Shown: positions 16,327-22,295 of the stretch, in pieces | How positions within the stretch are numbered: the stretch's first letter is position 1 | Layout of the letters: every line of letters begins with the position of its first letter | DNA from: REEB426 sp964551975 | Lineage (GTDB): Bacteria > Actinomycetota > Actinomycetes > S36-B12 | DNA: 23,552 bases | Direction: 5' to 3' | NCBI GenBank assembly: GCA_964551975.1 | Contig: CAZKFI010000035.1 | Coordinates: 1-23,552, forward strand | Made by a program: the position numbers and the translations under genes | The notes under the pieces: model-generated | Told to the model about the DNA's origin: nothing | Seen by the model: the letters and a program-made list of their open reading frames with translations, nothing else | Databases searched by the model: none

Positions 16327-16575
16327 ATGACCCTTGGAAATCAGGATCCGGCGGAGATCCTGCGCGAGATCTGGCGACAGGATGCCCAGGGCATGCAAGA
16401 GCTCGATGCCGAGTGCAGTCCCACCAAAGTCTGCCGAAATATGAAGGACGTCACCTTTGACGGGTTCGCGGAGGACGGTGTCGATCTGGCCACCTCATGG
16501 CGCAATAAGTTAGCCAGAGAGGGCAAGCTCACCGGCGCGCCAGTTGCCGACCTCGTACTTGGTCCCGCTGACTAG
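16327..16575 (+). CDS. Small protein of unknown function, first gene of the coxDE operon
   Basis: An 82-residue soluble protein that I do not recognise. It is helical at the N-terminus (DPAEILREIWRQDAQGMQEL), has two cysteines (in DAECSPTKVC), and ends in a Gly/Pro/Ala-rich tail. There is no signal peptide or membrane segment. A perfect AAGGAGG 7 bases before the ATG and the tight spacing to the ATPase gene (4 bases between its stop and the next ATG) make it a real gene, probably translationally coupled to coxD. The two cysteines, spaced six apart, could bind a metal, but nothing else supports that. Confidence 0.7.
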   Translation: MTLGNQDPAEILREIWRQDAQGMQELDAECSPTKVCRNMKDVTFDGFAEDGVDLATSWRNKLAREGKLTGAPVADLVLGPAD

Positions 16576-16579
16576 CGGC

Positions 16580-17452
16580 ATGGAGTCAAACTTTGCTACG
16601 CTCAACGTTGCACAGCTCACTGAAGACCTCCAGAGAAACCAATACATCGCTGATCGTGGGCTAGCGACTGCGCTTCTGCTGGCACTGAAGCTGGGAAAAC
16701 CGCTCCTGCTCGAGGGTGAGGTCGGTGTAGGCAAGACGCAACTCGCCAAGACACTCGCTGACATGCTTGGTCGTGAACTGATTCGCCTGCAGTGCTACGA
16801 AGGCATCGATATGTATCACGCGCTGTATGAGTGGGACTATGCCCGACAGATGCTGCACATTCGCTCCATGAATAGCACAAGTCAGCCATCGAGCGATGAT
16901 GATCTCTTCAGTCCCCGATTTCTTCTCGAGCGTCCGCTGCTCAAGGCCACTCGTGCCGGGGACCGCTGTGTGCTGTTGATCGACGAAATCGATAGAGCCG
17001 ACGACGAATTCGAGGCATTTCTTCTTGAGCTTTTGGGTGACTTTCAGGTCACCATTCCTGAGGTCGGCACCATTCAGGCGACCAGTCAACCGATCGTCAT
17101 CTTGACCTCAAACCGAACACGTGAGCTTCATGACGCACTCAAGCGCCGATGCCTGTACAGCTGGATTGGTTTCCCTGATCTCGATCGAGAGATTGAAATC
17201 GTGCGAACGCGTGTACCTCAGGTCTCTCAGATGCTCACGGCTCAGGTCGTGGCCGCTGTTCACCGACTGAGGGAGATGGAGCTCGAAAAGCTCCCGGGTG
17301 TGGCTGAGACCATTGACTGGGCAGAGAGCCTGCACGCTCTCGGGGCTACGTCTCTGAATGAGAGCCAGGCCCTGGATACCTTGGGTGCAGTTGTCAAGGA
17401 TCGCGATGACCTGGAATTTGCCGCACAGAACATCAGGGATGTCGTCACCTGA
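16580..17452 (+). CDS. coxD: CoxD-type MoxR AAA+ ATPase
   Basis: A 290-residue AAA+ ATPase of the MoxR family. Walker A is GEVGVGKT (46-53), Walker B VLLIDEIDRAD (131-141), sensor 1 TSN (176-178), and a KRRC arginine finger lies near 188-191. The YEGID segment after the first strand (QCYEGIDMYHALYEWDY) is typical of CoxD-like proteins. CoxD is a membrane-associated chaperone implicated in maturing the Cu-S-Mo active site of CO dehydrogenase, together with CoxE. The ATG at 16580 is preferred over the upstream TTG at 16544 because it gives the usual family N-terminus and lies directly after the small gene. MoxR-VWA pairs also occur elsewhere; the nearby coxL, xdhC and coxG genes support the cox assignment. 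Confidence 0.85.
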   Translation: MESNFATLNVAQLTEDLQRNQYIADRGLATALLLALKLGKPLLLEGEVGVGKTQLAKTLADMLGRELIRLQCYEGIDMYHALYEWDYARQMLHIRSMNSTSQPSSDDDLFSPRFLLERPLLKATRAGDRCVLLIDEIDRADDEFEAFLLELLGDFQVTIPEVGTIQATSQPIVILTSNRTRELHDALKRRCLYSWIGFPDLDREIEIVRTRVPQVSQMLTAQVVAAVHRLREMELEKLPGVAETIDWAESLHALGATSLNESQALDTLGAVVKDRDDLEFAAQNIRDVVT

Positions 17453-18575
17453 TATCGACGAGGTGCTCATTCACTTCGTCCACGAACTGCGCACTGCGGG
17501 AATTCGCAACGGTACCGATGATGTTCTGACGTTCTGCCATAGTGCGGGCTCTCTCGATGTGACAGATCTGATGAATGTGTATTGGGCGGGTAGGGCGGCG
17601 CTCATTCGACGTCCGGACCATGTGCCGATCTACAACTCAGTTTTCCGCCGGTTCTTTCTCGAGATCGACCCCAGCGGAGCCGATCAGCCTCGCCGGGTGA
17701 TGCATGCTGCCTCCAACGCCGGAGCCACCCTGGAGATTCCCAACACTGAGGCGAGACTTCCCGGAGAGATGATTCCTGATGAGGTCAAACTTGGATACCT
17801 TGCCAGCACCTCTGAGATCTATCGAAACAAGGCGTTCGCAGAATGCAACCAGGACGAGATTCGCCAGGTTCGACGCCTCATCACTCGACTACGAGTAACT
17901 CCCCCGGTCCGACGAACTCGGCGCAGGGTACGTGCACGTCGCAGCAGATCGCTGGACCTTCGTCGTATCGCGCGGGAAACCATGCGAGCACACGGTGAGC
18001 CACGCGAACTTGCCTATCGACGCCGAAAGATCAAACTCCGGCCTTTAGTCCTGATTCTTGATGTCTCGGGATCCATGGCGGATTACTCACGAAACTTGGT
18101 TCAGTTCGCATACTCGGCTAGACGGGCAAACGCGAAGGTGGACGTCTTCTGTTTTGGCACCAGACTCACTCGTATCACCAAGAGTTTAGATCGCCGAAAT
18201 CCCGATGACGCGATGCGCTTGGCTGGCGAATCTGTCCTTGACTGGGATGGCGGTACGCGAATTGGGGATTCACTGAAGGACTTCACACGTCAGGCCCGTC
18301 GTGCCCGACTCGGTCGTGGAGCCATCATCGTGATCTGTTCAGACGGCCTGGATCGGGGCGAGCCAGCGGTCCTCGCTGAATCAATGGAGGCTCTCTCTCG
18401 AATTGCCCATCGAATCCTTTGGGTGAATCCTCACAAAGGCGATGTCGTCGACTACGTCCCAGCCTCGCTTGGGATGATTGTTGCAGAGCCGTACATTGAT
18501 GAAATTCACTCAGGACATAACCTCGCCAGTCTTGAACAGTTGGCCAGACGACTCGCAGAAGTAGGTTCATCATGA
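17439..18575 (+). CDS. coxE: CoxE-type VWA domain protein
   Basis: A 378-residue protein of the CoxE-like VWA family, partner of MoxR ATPases such as CoxD. The N-terminal half (VLIHFVHELRTAGIRNGTDD, then VYWAGRAALIRRPDHVPIYN) is the usual CoxE lead. A basic Arg-rich stretch (RRTRRRVRARRSR) precedes the VWA domain. The MIDAS motif is DVSGS at residues 208-212, with the downstream Thr in WDGGTRIGDSL and the Asp in ICSDGLDRGEP, so metal binding looks intact. The ATG at 17439 is preferred; it overlaps the coxD end by 14 bases, and the longer frame upstream (from 17358) is just a shadow inside coxD. In the CO dehydrogenase pathway it is thought to help insert copper and sulfur into the active site. 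Confidence 0.88.
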   Translation: MSSPDIDEVLIHFVHELRTAGIRNGTDDVLTFCHSAGSLDVTDLMNVYWAGRAALIRRPDHVPIYNSVFRRFFLEIDPSGADQPRRVMHAASNAGATLEIPNTEARLPGEMIPDEVKLGYLASTSEIYRNKAFAECNQDEIRQVRRLITRLRVTPPVRRTRRRVRARRSRSLDLRRIARETMRAHGEPRELAYRRRKIKLRPLVLILDVSGSMADYSRNLVQFAYSARRANAKVDVFCFGTRLTRITKSLDRRNPDDAMRLAGESVLDWDGGTRIGDSLKDFTRQARRARLGRGAIIVICSDGLDRGEPAVLAESMEALSRIAHRILWVNPHKGDVVDYVPASLGMIVAEPYIDEIHSGHNLASLEQLARRLAEVGSS

Positions 18576-18588
18576 GAGGTATTCACAC

Positions 18589-18879
18589 ATGAAATACAGC
18601 GTGTCATTGCAGACTGAAGGTGATCGCGAAGTCGAACTCGAAGAGGTAGTCGAATTGGCTGATGCGGTGGCGCCACTTGGCGGAATTGCAACGGGTATGG
18701 GTACGTTCGGATACGGGGCCCAGATCGTGGTTGAAGCTGATAACTCTGAGGAAGCTGCGACATTAGCTCTCGACCTGTTTGCTCAGGCCGTACGTTCCAC
18801 TCCCCTTCCAGTGTGGCCCGTAGTACGTGTGGAGACTCTCAGCGAAGACGAGGACTTCGAGCAGGAAGAACTGCTGTGA
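18589..18879 (+). CDS. Small acidic protein of unknown function
   Basis: A 96-residue protein that I do not recognise. It starts MKYSVSLQTEGDREVELEEV and ends in a very acidic tail (SEDEDFEQEELL). The strand-helix-strand-helix-strand pattern suggests a small ferredoxin-like alpha/beta fold. It has no cysteines, membrane segment or signal peptide. A GAGAGG lies about 10 bases before the ATG and 14 bases separate it from coxE, so it is probably in that operon. Its end overlaps the next gene (GTGA). Confidence 0.7.
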   Translation: MKYSVSLQTEGDREVELEEVVELADAVAPLGGIATGMGTFGYGAQIVVEADNSEEAATLALDLFAQAVRSTPLPVWPVVRVETLSEDEDFEQEELL

Positions 18880-19307
18880 TCCGACTCGGCAGCCTGGCCG
18901 GTTATGCATTCGAAGGACCCCGCGCCCTCGCCGGATGGACGCCCCCGGAGGAAGCAGCCGTCTATGCAGTCCTAGCCAAGAGCAATCCAGACCGGCCCCA
19001 GGAGTTTTCGGTCATCTATGTCGGTCATGCCGATGACCTGCGCAAAGAGGGGTTCCCTTTCCGTCACCCGCGATCTGCCGCGTGGATTCGGAGAGCCGGA
19101 AACAAGTTCGGCCTACATGTCTGCTGGCTCCAAGTACCTGGCGGTACCAGATCACACCGCGAGCAGATCACCAGGGAACTGATCGCCATCTACGAACCGA
19201 GCTGTAACGACGAACAGTTCGTTCAGGCCTGGAAAGACGAGTGGATCGGCGAGTACGAAACAGCGGTCACTGAACCATTGACAACCGGTCGTGATCCGCA
19301 CAACTAG
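18876..19307 (+). CDS. GIY-YIG-like protein
   Basis: A 143-residue protein from the GTG at 18876, which overlaps the previous stop and has AGGAAG upstream; a longer frame from 18813 is unlikely. It has the outline of a GIY-YIG nuclease domain: AVYAVL at about 28-33 in place of GIY, IYVGHADDL at about 47-55 in place of YIG, an Arg-containing stretch at 59-73, then REQITRELIAIYEPSCN, where Glu101 corresponds to the family's catalytic Glu and PSCN to the usual P-x-N. The stand-alone domain has no DNA-binding extension. Such small GIY-YIG-like proteins are annotated in many bacteria without known function. Its link to CO oxidation is only positional. Confidence 0.65.
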   Translation: MIRLGSLAGYAFEGPRALAGWTPPEEAAVYAVLAKSNPDRPQEFSVIYVGHADDLRKEGFPFRHPRSAAWIRRAGNKFGLHVCWLQVPGGTRSHREQITRELIAIYEPSCNDEQFVQAWKDEWIGEYETAVTEPLTTGRDPHN

Positions 19308-19358
19308 ACTCGCCGAGTCACTCGCCCAGCACCAGTAGGCCTCGGATAGGCATCGTCG

Positions 19359-19718
19359 TTAGTCGACGACGACTCCCACACCCTCCATCAGCCGTGAGCG
19401 ACGTGTTCCCATCGCTGGCTTGGCGACGCCCTCGGCAACATGTTCGTCGTGGGCGAAAGTGGCACCCGCCACGATTCCCTCACCCATGCCGTACAGCAGC
19501 GGCAGCGCTCCAGCGACGACGCGCCCAGTCGTGTTGATCGACGTGAGGCCCGGTTCGATCGCCTCCGCATCGTTCTTGATCTGCCACACGAGGTCGGCAG
19601 CCTCTTCAAGATCCGCTCCCACCTTCTTCAACTGCGAACTCACAATGAAGAGGTAGACCGCAAGTCCTGCAATCAGGGCCGCGATATCAATGGCCGTCCA
19701 TATCGCCAATGAACTCAT
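19359..19718 (-). CDS. Small single-pass membrane protein 5 of the coxG-distal cassette
   Basis: A 119-residue protein: TM helix at about 5-28 (IDIAALIAGLAVYLFIVSS) followed by an amphipathic helix (QLKKVGADLEEAADLVWQI) and a longer tail than its neighbours, with GAGIV-type Gly/Ala-rich and charged parts. It shares the neighbours' layout (short N-terminus, one TM, helix, then a segment with an Ile/Val-Asn-x-Thr pattern, INTTGRVV). The ATG overlaps the previous stop (ATGA), with AAGGTG 6 bases upstream. It is last in the operon and converges with the GIY-YIG-like gene after 51 bases. Function unknown. Confidence 0.72.
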   Translation of the reverse strand: MSSLAIWTAIDIAALIAGLAVYLFIVSSQLKKVGADLEEAADLVWQIKNDAEAIEPGLTSINTTGRVVAGALPLLYGMGEGIVAGATFAHDEHVAEGVAKPAMGTRRSRLMEGVGVVVD

Positions 19719-19990
19719 GAGCGCACCTTGTCCAATACTCGTCCGAGGAACAAATGGTGTTCCAGGCCCTCAGCCAAAACCGCCTCGACCCCACCGGCTG
19801 TGGTCGTGATCAAAGCGGTATCGGCCGTGTTCTCTTTAATGGCCACTAACGTCGCCTTGATGGCAGCAACCCGCTTACGGATGCGATGAACCAGCAGAAC
19901 GAGGATCGTCAGAAGAAGTGCCACCACGACGACGACCACGAGGCCCAAGATATTGGCCATCTGCCATAACTGCTCGACCTGTGCATCCAT
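19715..19990 (-). CDS. Small single-pass membrane protein 4 of the coxG-distal cassette
   Basis: A 91-residue protein from the ATG at 19990, supported by GGGAGG 6 bases upstream and by a 1-base gap after the previous TGA; the longer frame from 20053 runs into the previous gene and is rejected. TM helix at about 13-35 (GLVVVVVVALLLTILVLLV), then basic HRIRKRV, an amphipathic stretch with Thr and Asn (IKENTADTALITTTAGGV), and a polar end (HHLFLGRVLDKVRS). Function unknown; layout like its four neighbours. Confidence 0.72.
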   Translation of the reverse strand: MDAQVEQLWQMANILGLVVVVVVALLLTILVLLVHRIRKRVAAIKATLVAIKENTADTALITTTAGGVEAVLAEGLEHHLFLGRVLDKVRS

Positions 19991-19991
19991 G

Positions 19992-20246
19992 TCAGCCTCC
20001 CAGCCGATTGCGGCCACGCTTGAGCCCACCAATGACAGCAAGGGCCGACTCAATGGTCTCGTTGAGGCCCCGGAGGCCCGCGGTGTTGATTTCTGCCTGC
20101 TGCAGTCCGCTCAGAATGCTGCCTGCCTGGTTTCCAATGCGAGCCGCGAGAAGGAGGATTGGAACGACCAGCGCCACAACAACGAGTACCACAACCAAAC
20201 CGATGAGGTAGCCAAGGAGCCACCCCTCATGTCCTGTGAAGTCCAT
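19992..20246 (-). CDS. Small single-pass membrane protein 3 of the coxG-distal cassette
   Basis: An 84-residue protein. TM helix at about 10-33 (LGYLIGLVVVLVVVALVVPI) is followed by a helix ending in an Asn-containing segment (AGLRGLNETIESALAVIGG) and a basic tail (KRGRNRLGG). AGGAGAG lies about 4 bases before the ATG. The previous gene ends 8 bases upstream and the next begins 1 base downstream, so it is in one transcript with coxG. Function unknown. Confidence 0.72.
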   Translation of the reverse strand: MDFTGHEGWLLGYLIGLVVVLVVVALVVPILLLAARIGNQAGSILSGLQQAEINTAGLRGLNETIESALAVIGGLKRGRNRLGG

Positions 20247-20254
20247 GCGCTCTC

Positions 20255-20482
20255 CTAGATGGATTCAGCAAAGCTACGAACGGGTGCGAGGCTTGCGTTG
20301 ACCGAGGCCACGACTGGAGGAACGGTCGACGTTTGGGCCACGATCACTTGGACTCCGCCGTCAAGCGCGTCAAGGGACTTTGATGCTGCTCGCAGATGGA
20401 ATATGGCGCGTAGCAGGCCAAGTGCTGCGGCCGCAATGATCAACGCACCGACAATCAGCGTGACTATGGCTTCAGCGGGCAT
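20255..20482 (-). CDS. Small single-pass membrane protein 2 of the coxG-distal cassette
   Basis: A 75-residue protein. TM helix at about 4-27 (AIVTLIVGALIIAAAALGLL), then a basic helix (RAIFHLRAASKSLDALDGGV) and a tail with TSTVPPVVASVNASLAPV. A strong AGGAGG lies 5 bases before the ATG. Nine bases separate it from the previous stop. Function unknown; architecture shared with the other four. Confidence 0.74.
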   Translation of the reverse strand: MPAEAIVTLIVGALIIAAAALGLLRAIFHLRAASKSLDALDGGVQVIVAQTSTVPPVVASVNASLAPVRSFAESI

Positions 20483-20491
20483 GTGTTCCTC

Positions 20492-20746
20492 CTAACCCAG
20501 CAACTTCGAGACAGGACCGGCGTACCGCACGGCACCGTTGGCGACTTCCTTGATCACGTCATCCGTCGTATCTAGTAGTTGTGGCGTGTTGTGGAGTTGA
20601 CCGATTAGGGCCACGCCGCCGGCGAGGGCATCATCGGAGGCTGCTCGGATCCCTTCAAGAGCAGCCAAGAGCCGATTGAGTAGCGCCACGAGAACAGGCA
20701 CTACTACGACTATGAGAACGATGTTCCCGATCATCCAGAGACTCAT
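20492..20746 (-). CDS. Small single-pass membrane protein 1 of the coxG-distal cassette
   Basis: An 84-residue protein. TM helix at about 4-24 (WMIGNIVLIVVVVPVLVALL), then NRLLAALEGIRAASDDAL and a tail with QLLDTTDDVIKEVANGAV. GAGAGGT lies about 6 bases before the ATG, and it begins 14 bases after the coxG stop. It heads a run of five genes of like size and layout. Function unknown; the position suggests a membrane role next to CoxG and CO dehydrogenase (inference). Confidence 0.74.
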   Translation of the reverse strand: MSLWMIGNIVLIVVVVPVLVALLNRLLAALEGIRAASDDALAGGVALIGQLHNTPQLLDTTDDVIKEVANGAVRYAGPVSKLLG

Positions 20747-20760
20747 GATGACCTCTCGAT

Positions 20761-21348
20761 CTACCGGCTTGGGGCCGGCTGGTAGGGCAGGAAGAATCGG
20801 GCGAAGACCCGCCTTACTGCACGCGTGAACGCGGTAAAGCCGATTGCTAAGCCGCTGGCTGCCTGTGGGCCGCCAATTGCCATGGGGTCCCGACCTTCGG
20901 CTATCGCTGTCATGCGTAGCTTCATGGAATCTGCGGTCTGTTCCACGAGAACGGCAGTGACGTCCTGCACCAGGCCTCGTCCGTACTGGGCTGCGGCGCC
21001 CGAGATGGCCATGTCCATATTCATGTTCACCCGGGTAGATGCCCCCAGCGACTGAAGCGTGACCGTCAGCAGGGCGTTCGCAGCACCTCGTCCCTTCTTA
21101 TCCGCGCCGGCGGCATCAAGCACGATGGCCTTCTTGGCATCATCACGGCTTTTGACCTTGACCGCACCCGTGAACTCCAACTTCACGGGGCCTGCCGAGA
21201 TCGTGACATCTCCTTGGTACTCGGTGTCGCTCACCTGGTTTGTGAGATCTGCACCGGGAATACAGGCAGCAACCAGCGGGATATTGTCGAAGAACGTCCA
21301 GACCTGATCAACCGGTTGGTTGAGGTCAAAGGTTTGGGTGATCAGCAT
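20761..21348 (-). CDS. coxG: CoxG, SRPBCC-fold CO dehydrogenase accessory protein
   Basis: A 195-residue protein of the CoxG family (SRPBCC/START-like fold with a hydrophobic cavity). Family features are the opening QTFDLNQPVDQVWTFFDNIP, then VAACIPGADL at about 26-35, EYQGDVTISAGPVKLEFTGA, and MNMDMAISGAAAQYGRGLV. The C-terminal tail (GLAIGFTAFTRAVRRVFARF) is hydrophobic and basic and could hold it at the membrane. CoxG is known to tie CO dehydrogenase to the membrane, and recent work links it to quinone delivery. The ATG at 21348 is chosen over the longer frame (21402) because AGGAGG lies 4 bases upstream. It overlaps the end of the xdhC gene by 7 bases and is followed at 14 bases by the membrane-protein cassette. 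Confidence 0.9.
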   Translation of the reverse strand: MLITQTFDLNQPVDQVWTFFDNIPLVAACIPGADLTNQVSDTEYQGDVTISAGPVKLEFTGAVKVKSRDDAKKAIVLDAAGADKKGRGAANALLTVTLQSLGASTRVNMNMDMAISGAAAQYGRGLVQDVTAVLVEQTADSMKLRMTAIAEGRDPMAIGGPQAASGLAIGFTAFTRAVRRVFARFFLPYQPAPSR

Positions 21349-22295
21349 TGGACCTCCTGTTGGATGAACGCGGCTGGATCCTTCTGGAAGGCCACGCGGC
21401 ACCCTGGTGCGCAGAAATAGTAGGTGGTTCCTTGGTACTCAAGTGGGCGATTCGCTGAGATTGCTGAGACCGTCATCCCGCAGACAAGATCCACCACCTG
21501 TGTCGGCTCAAGGAGCGGCAGTAAGCGGCGCGAAACTGCCTTCAACGCCCCGGAAGCACGCAGTTGAACAAGCTCGGCAAGGATGGCCACGGCAATCTCG
21601 CGGTGCCCGGTATGACCCAGGTCCAGGCCAATGGGCACTCGCAAACGTTCCAGGCGCTCGGCGGACACACCCTGGTCGCGCAGAAAATTCTGGACGGTCT
21701 CTCCGCGGCGCCGCGAGGCAACCAGCCCCAGGTAGCACGGTTCAGCGTTGAGAGCCTCGAGGAGCACGTCCTCATCACCGTGGCCTTGAGTGGCAACCAC
21801 CACCATCGTGCGGGGTTCCACGCGGGCTCCGGAGAAGTCTCCAGCCGAAGTCAGTTCACCATCCCAGCCCAGGTCATTGACCAACGCGACGAGGGTCTGC
21901 GCCATCGGAGAATTGCCAACAACGAGAACCTGTGGGACGGCTATGACCGGTTCGATGAATATCTGCAGTGCACCGTCACTTTGACAGGAGATCGGAATCG
22001 TCATCACGCCCTCCGGCACCTGCATCGAACTGAAGTCCTCCGGCTGGCCAAGCCAGACCAAACTCGCCACGCCGTCAGCTAGGACCTGCTTGGCCTGCCG
22101 GATCAGAACCGGCTCGGCGCAGGCGCCGCCGATCCACCCGAACACCAGGCCATCCTCGGTGACGATCGCTCGCGAACCCGGCTGCCCTGACGATGGAGGC
22201 TTACGCCAAACCACCGTGGCCAGAGCGAACGACTCTCCTGCGCCCTTCAACTCCTGGGCGCGCTGGAGAACGTCGAAGCCGTCAGGTGCGGTCAC
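21342..22295 (-). CDS. XdhC-family molybdenum cofactor maturation factor with C-terminal YHS domain
   Basis: A 317-residue protein. The N-terminal XdhC domain has VVWRKPPSSGQPGSRAIV and FGWIGGACAEPVLI (Cys59 in the conserved Gly-Gly turn). A Rossmann-like domain follows (PQVLVVGNSPMAQTLVALV, about 121-139) with GLVASRRR. XdhC-type factors (CoxF and CoxI in other cox clusters) bind and sulfurate the Mo cofactor before insertion into xanthine oxidase-family enzymes. Residues 267-317 form a YHS domain (VVDLVCGMTV, then YYFCAPGCRVAF, with Cys272, Cys295 and Cys299), which usually binds metal. The start is GTG, overlapping the coxL stop (GTGA), with GAGGG 6 bases upstream; the end overlaps coxG. 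Copper handling for the Cu-Mo site is a reasonable but unproven role for the YHS part. Confidence 0.88.
   Translation of the reverse strand: MTAPDGFDVLQRAQELKGAGESFALATVVWRKPPSSGQPGSRAIVTEDGLVFGWIGGACAEPVLIRQAKQVLADGVASLVWLGQPEDFSSMQVPEGVMTIPISCQSDGALQIFIEPVIAVPQVLVVGNSPMAQTLVALVNDLGWDGELTSAGDFSGARVEPRTMVVVATQGHGDEDVLLEALNAEPCYLGLVASRRRGETVQNFLRDQGVSAERLERLRVPIGLDLGHTGHREIAVAILAELVQLRASGALKAVSRRLLPLLEPTQVVDLVCGMTVSAISANRPLEYQGTTYYFCAPGCRVAFQKDPAAFIQQEVQC
21353..21358 (-). promoter_or_regulatory. Shine-Dalgarno deciding the coxG start
   Basis: AGGAGG on the minus strand, 4 bases before the ATG at 21348 and inside the end of the xdhC gene. It rules in the short coxG start over the frame opening at 21402. 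Confidence 0.7.

Noticed and set aside
19353..19369. Inverted repeat TCGTCG-N5-CGACGA between the convergent cox operons, as a terminator
   Set aside because: The stem is only 6 bp, it lies across the end of a coding region with repeated GTC codons, and no T-run follows on either strand.
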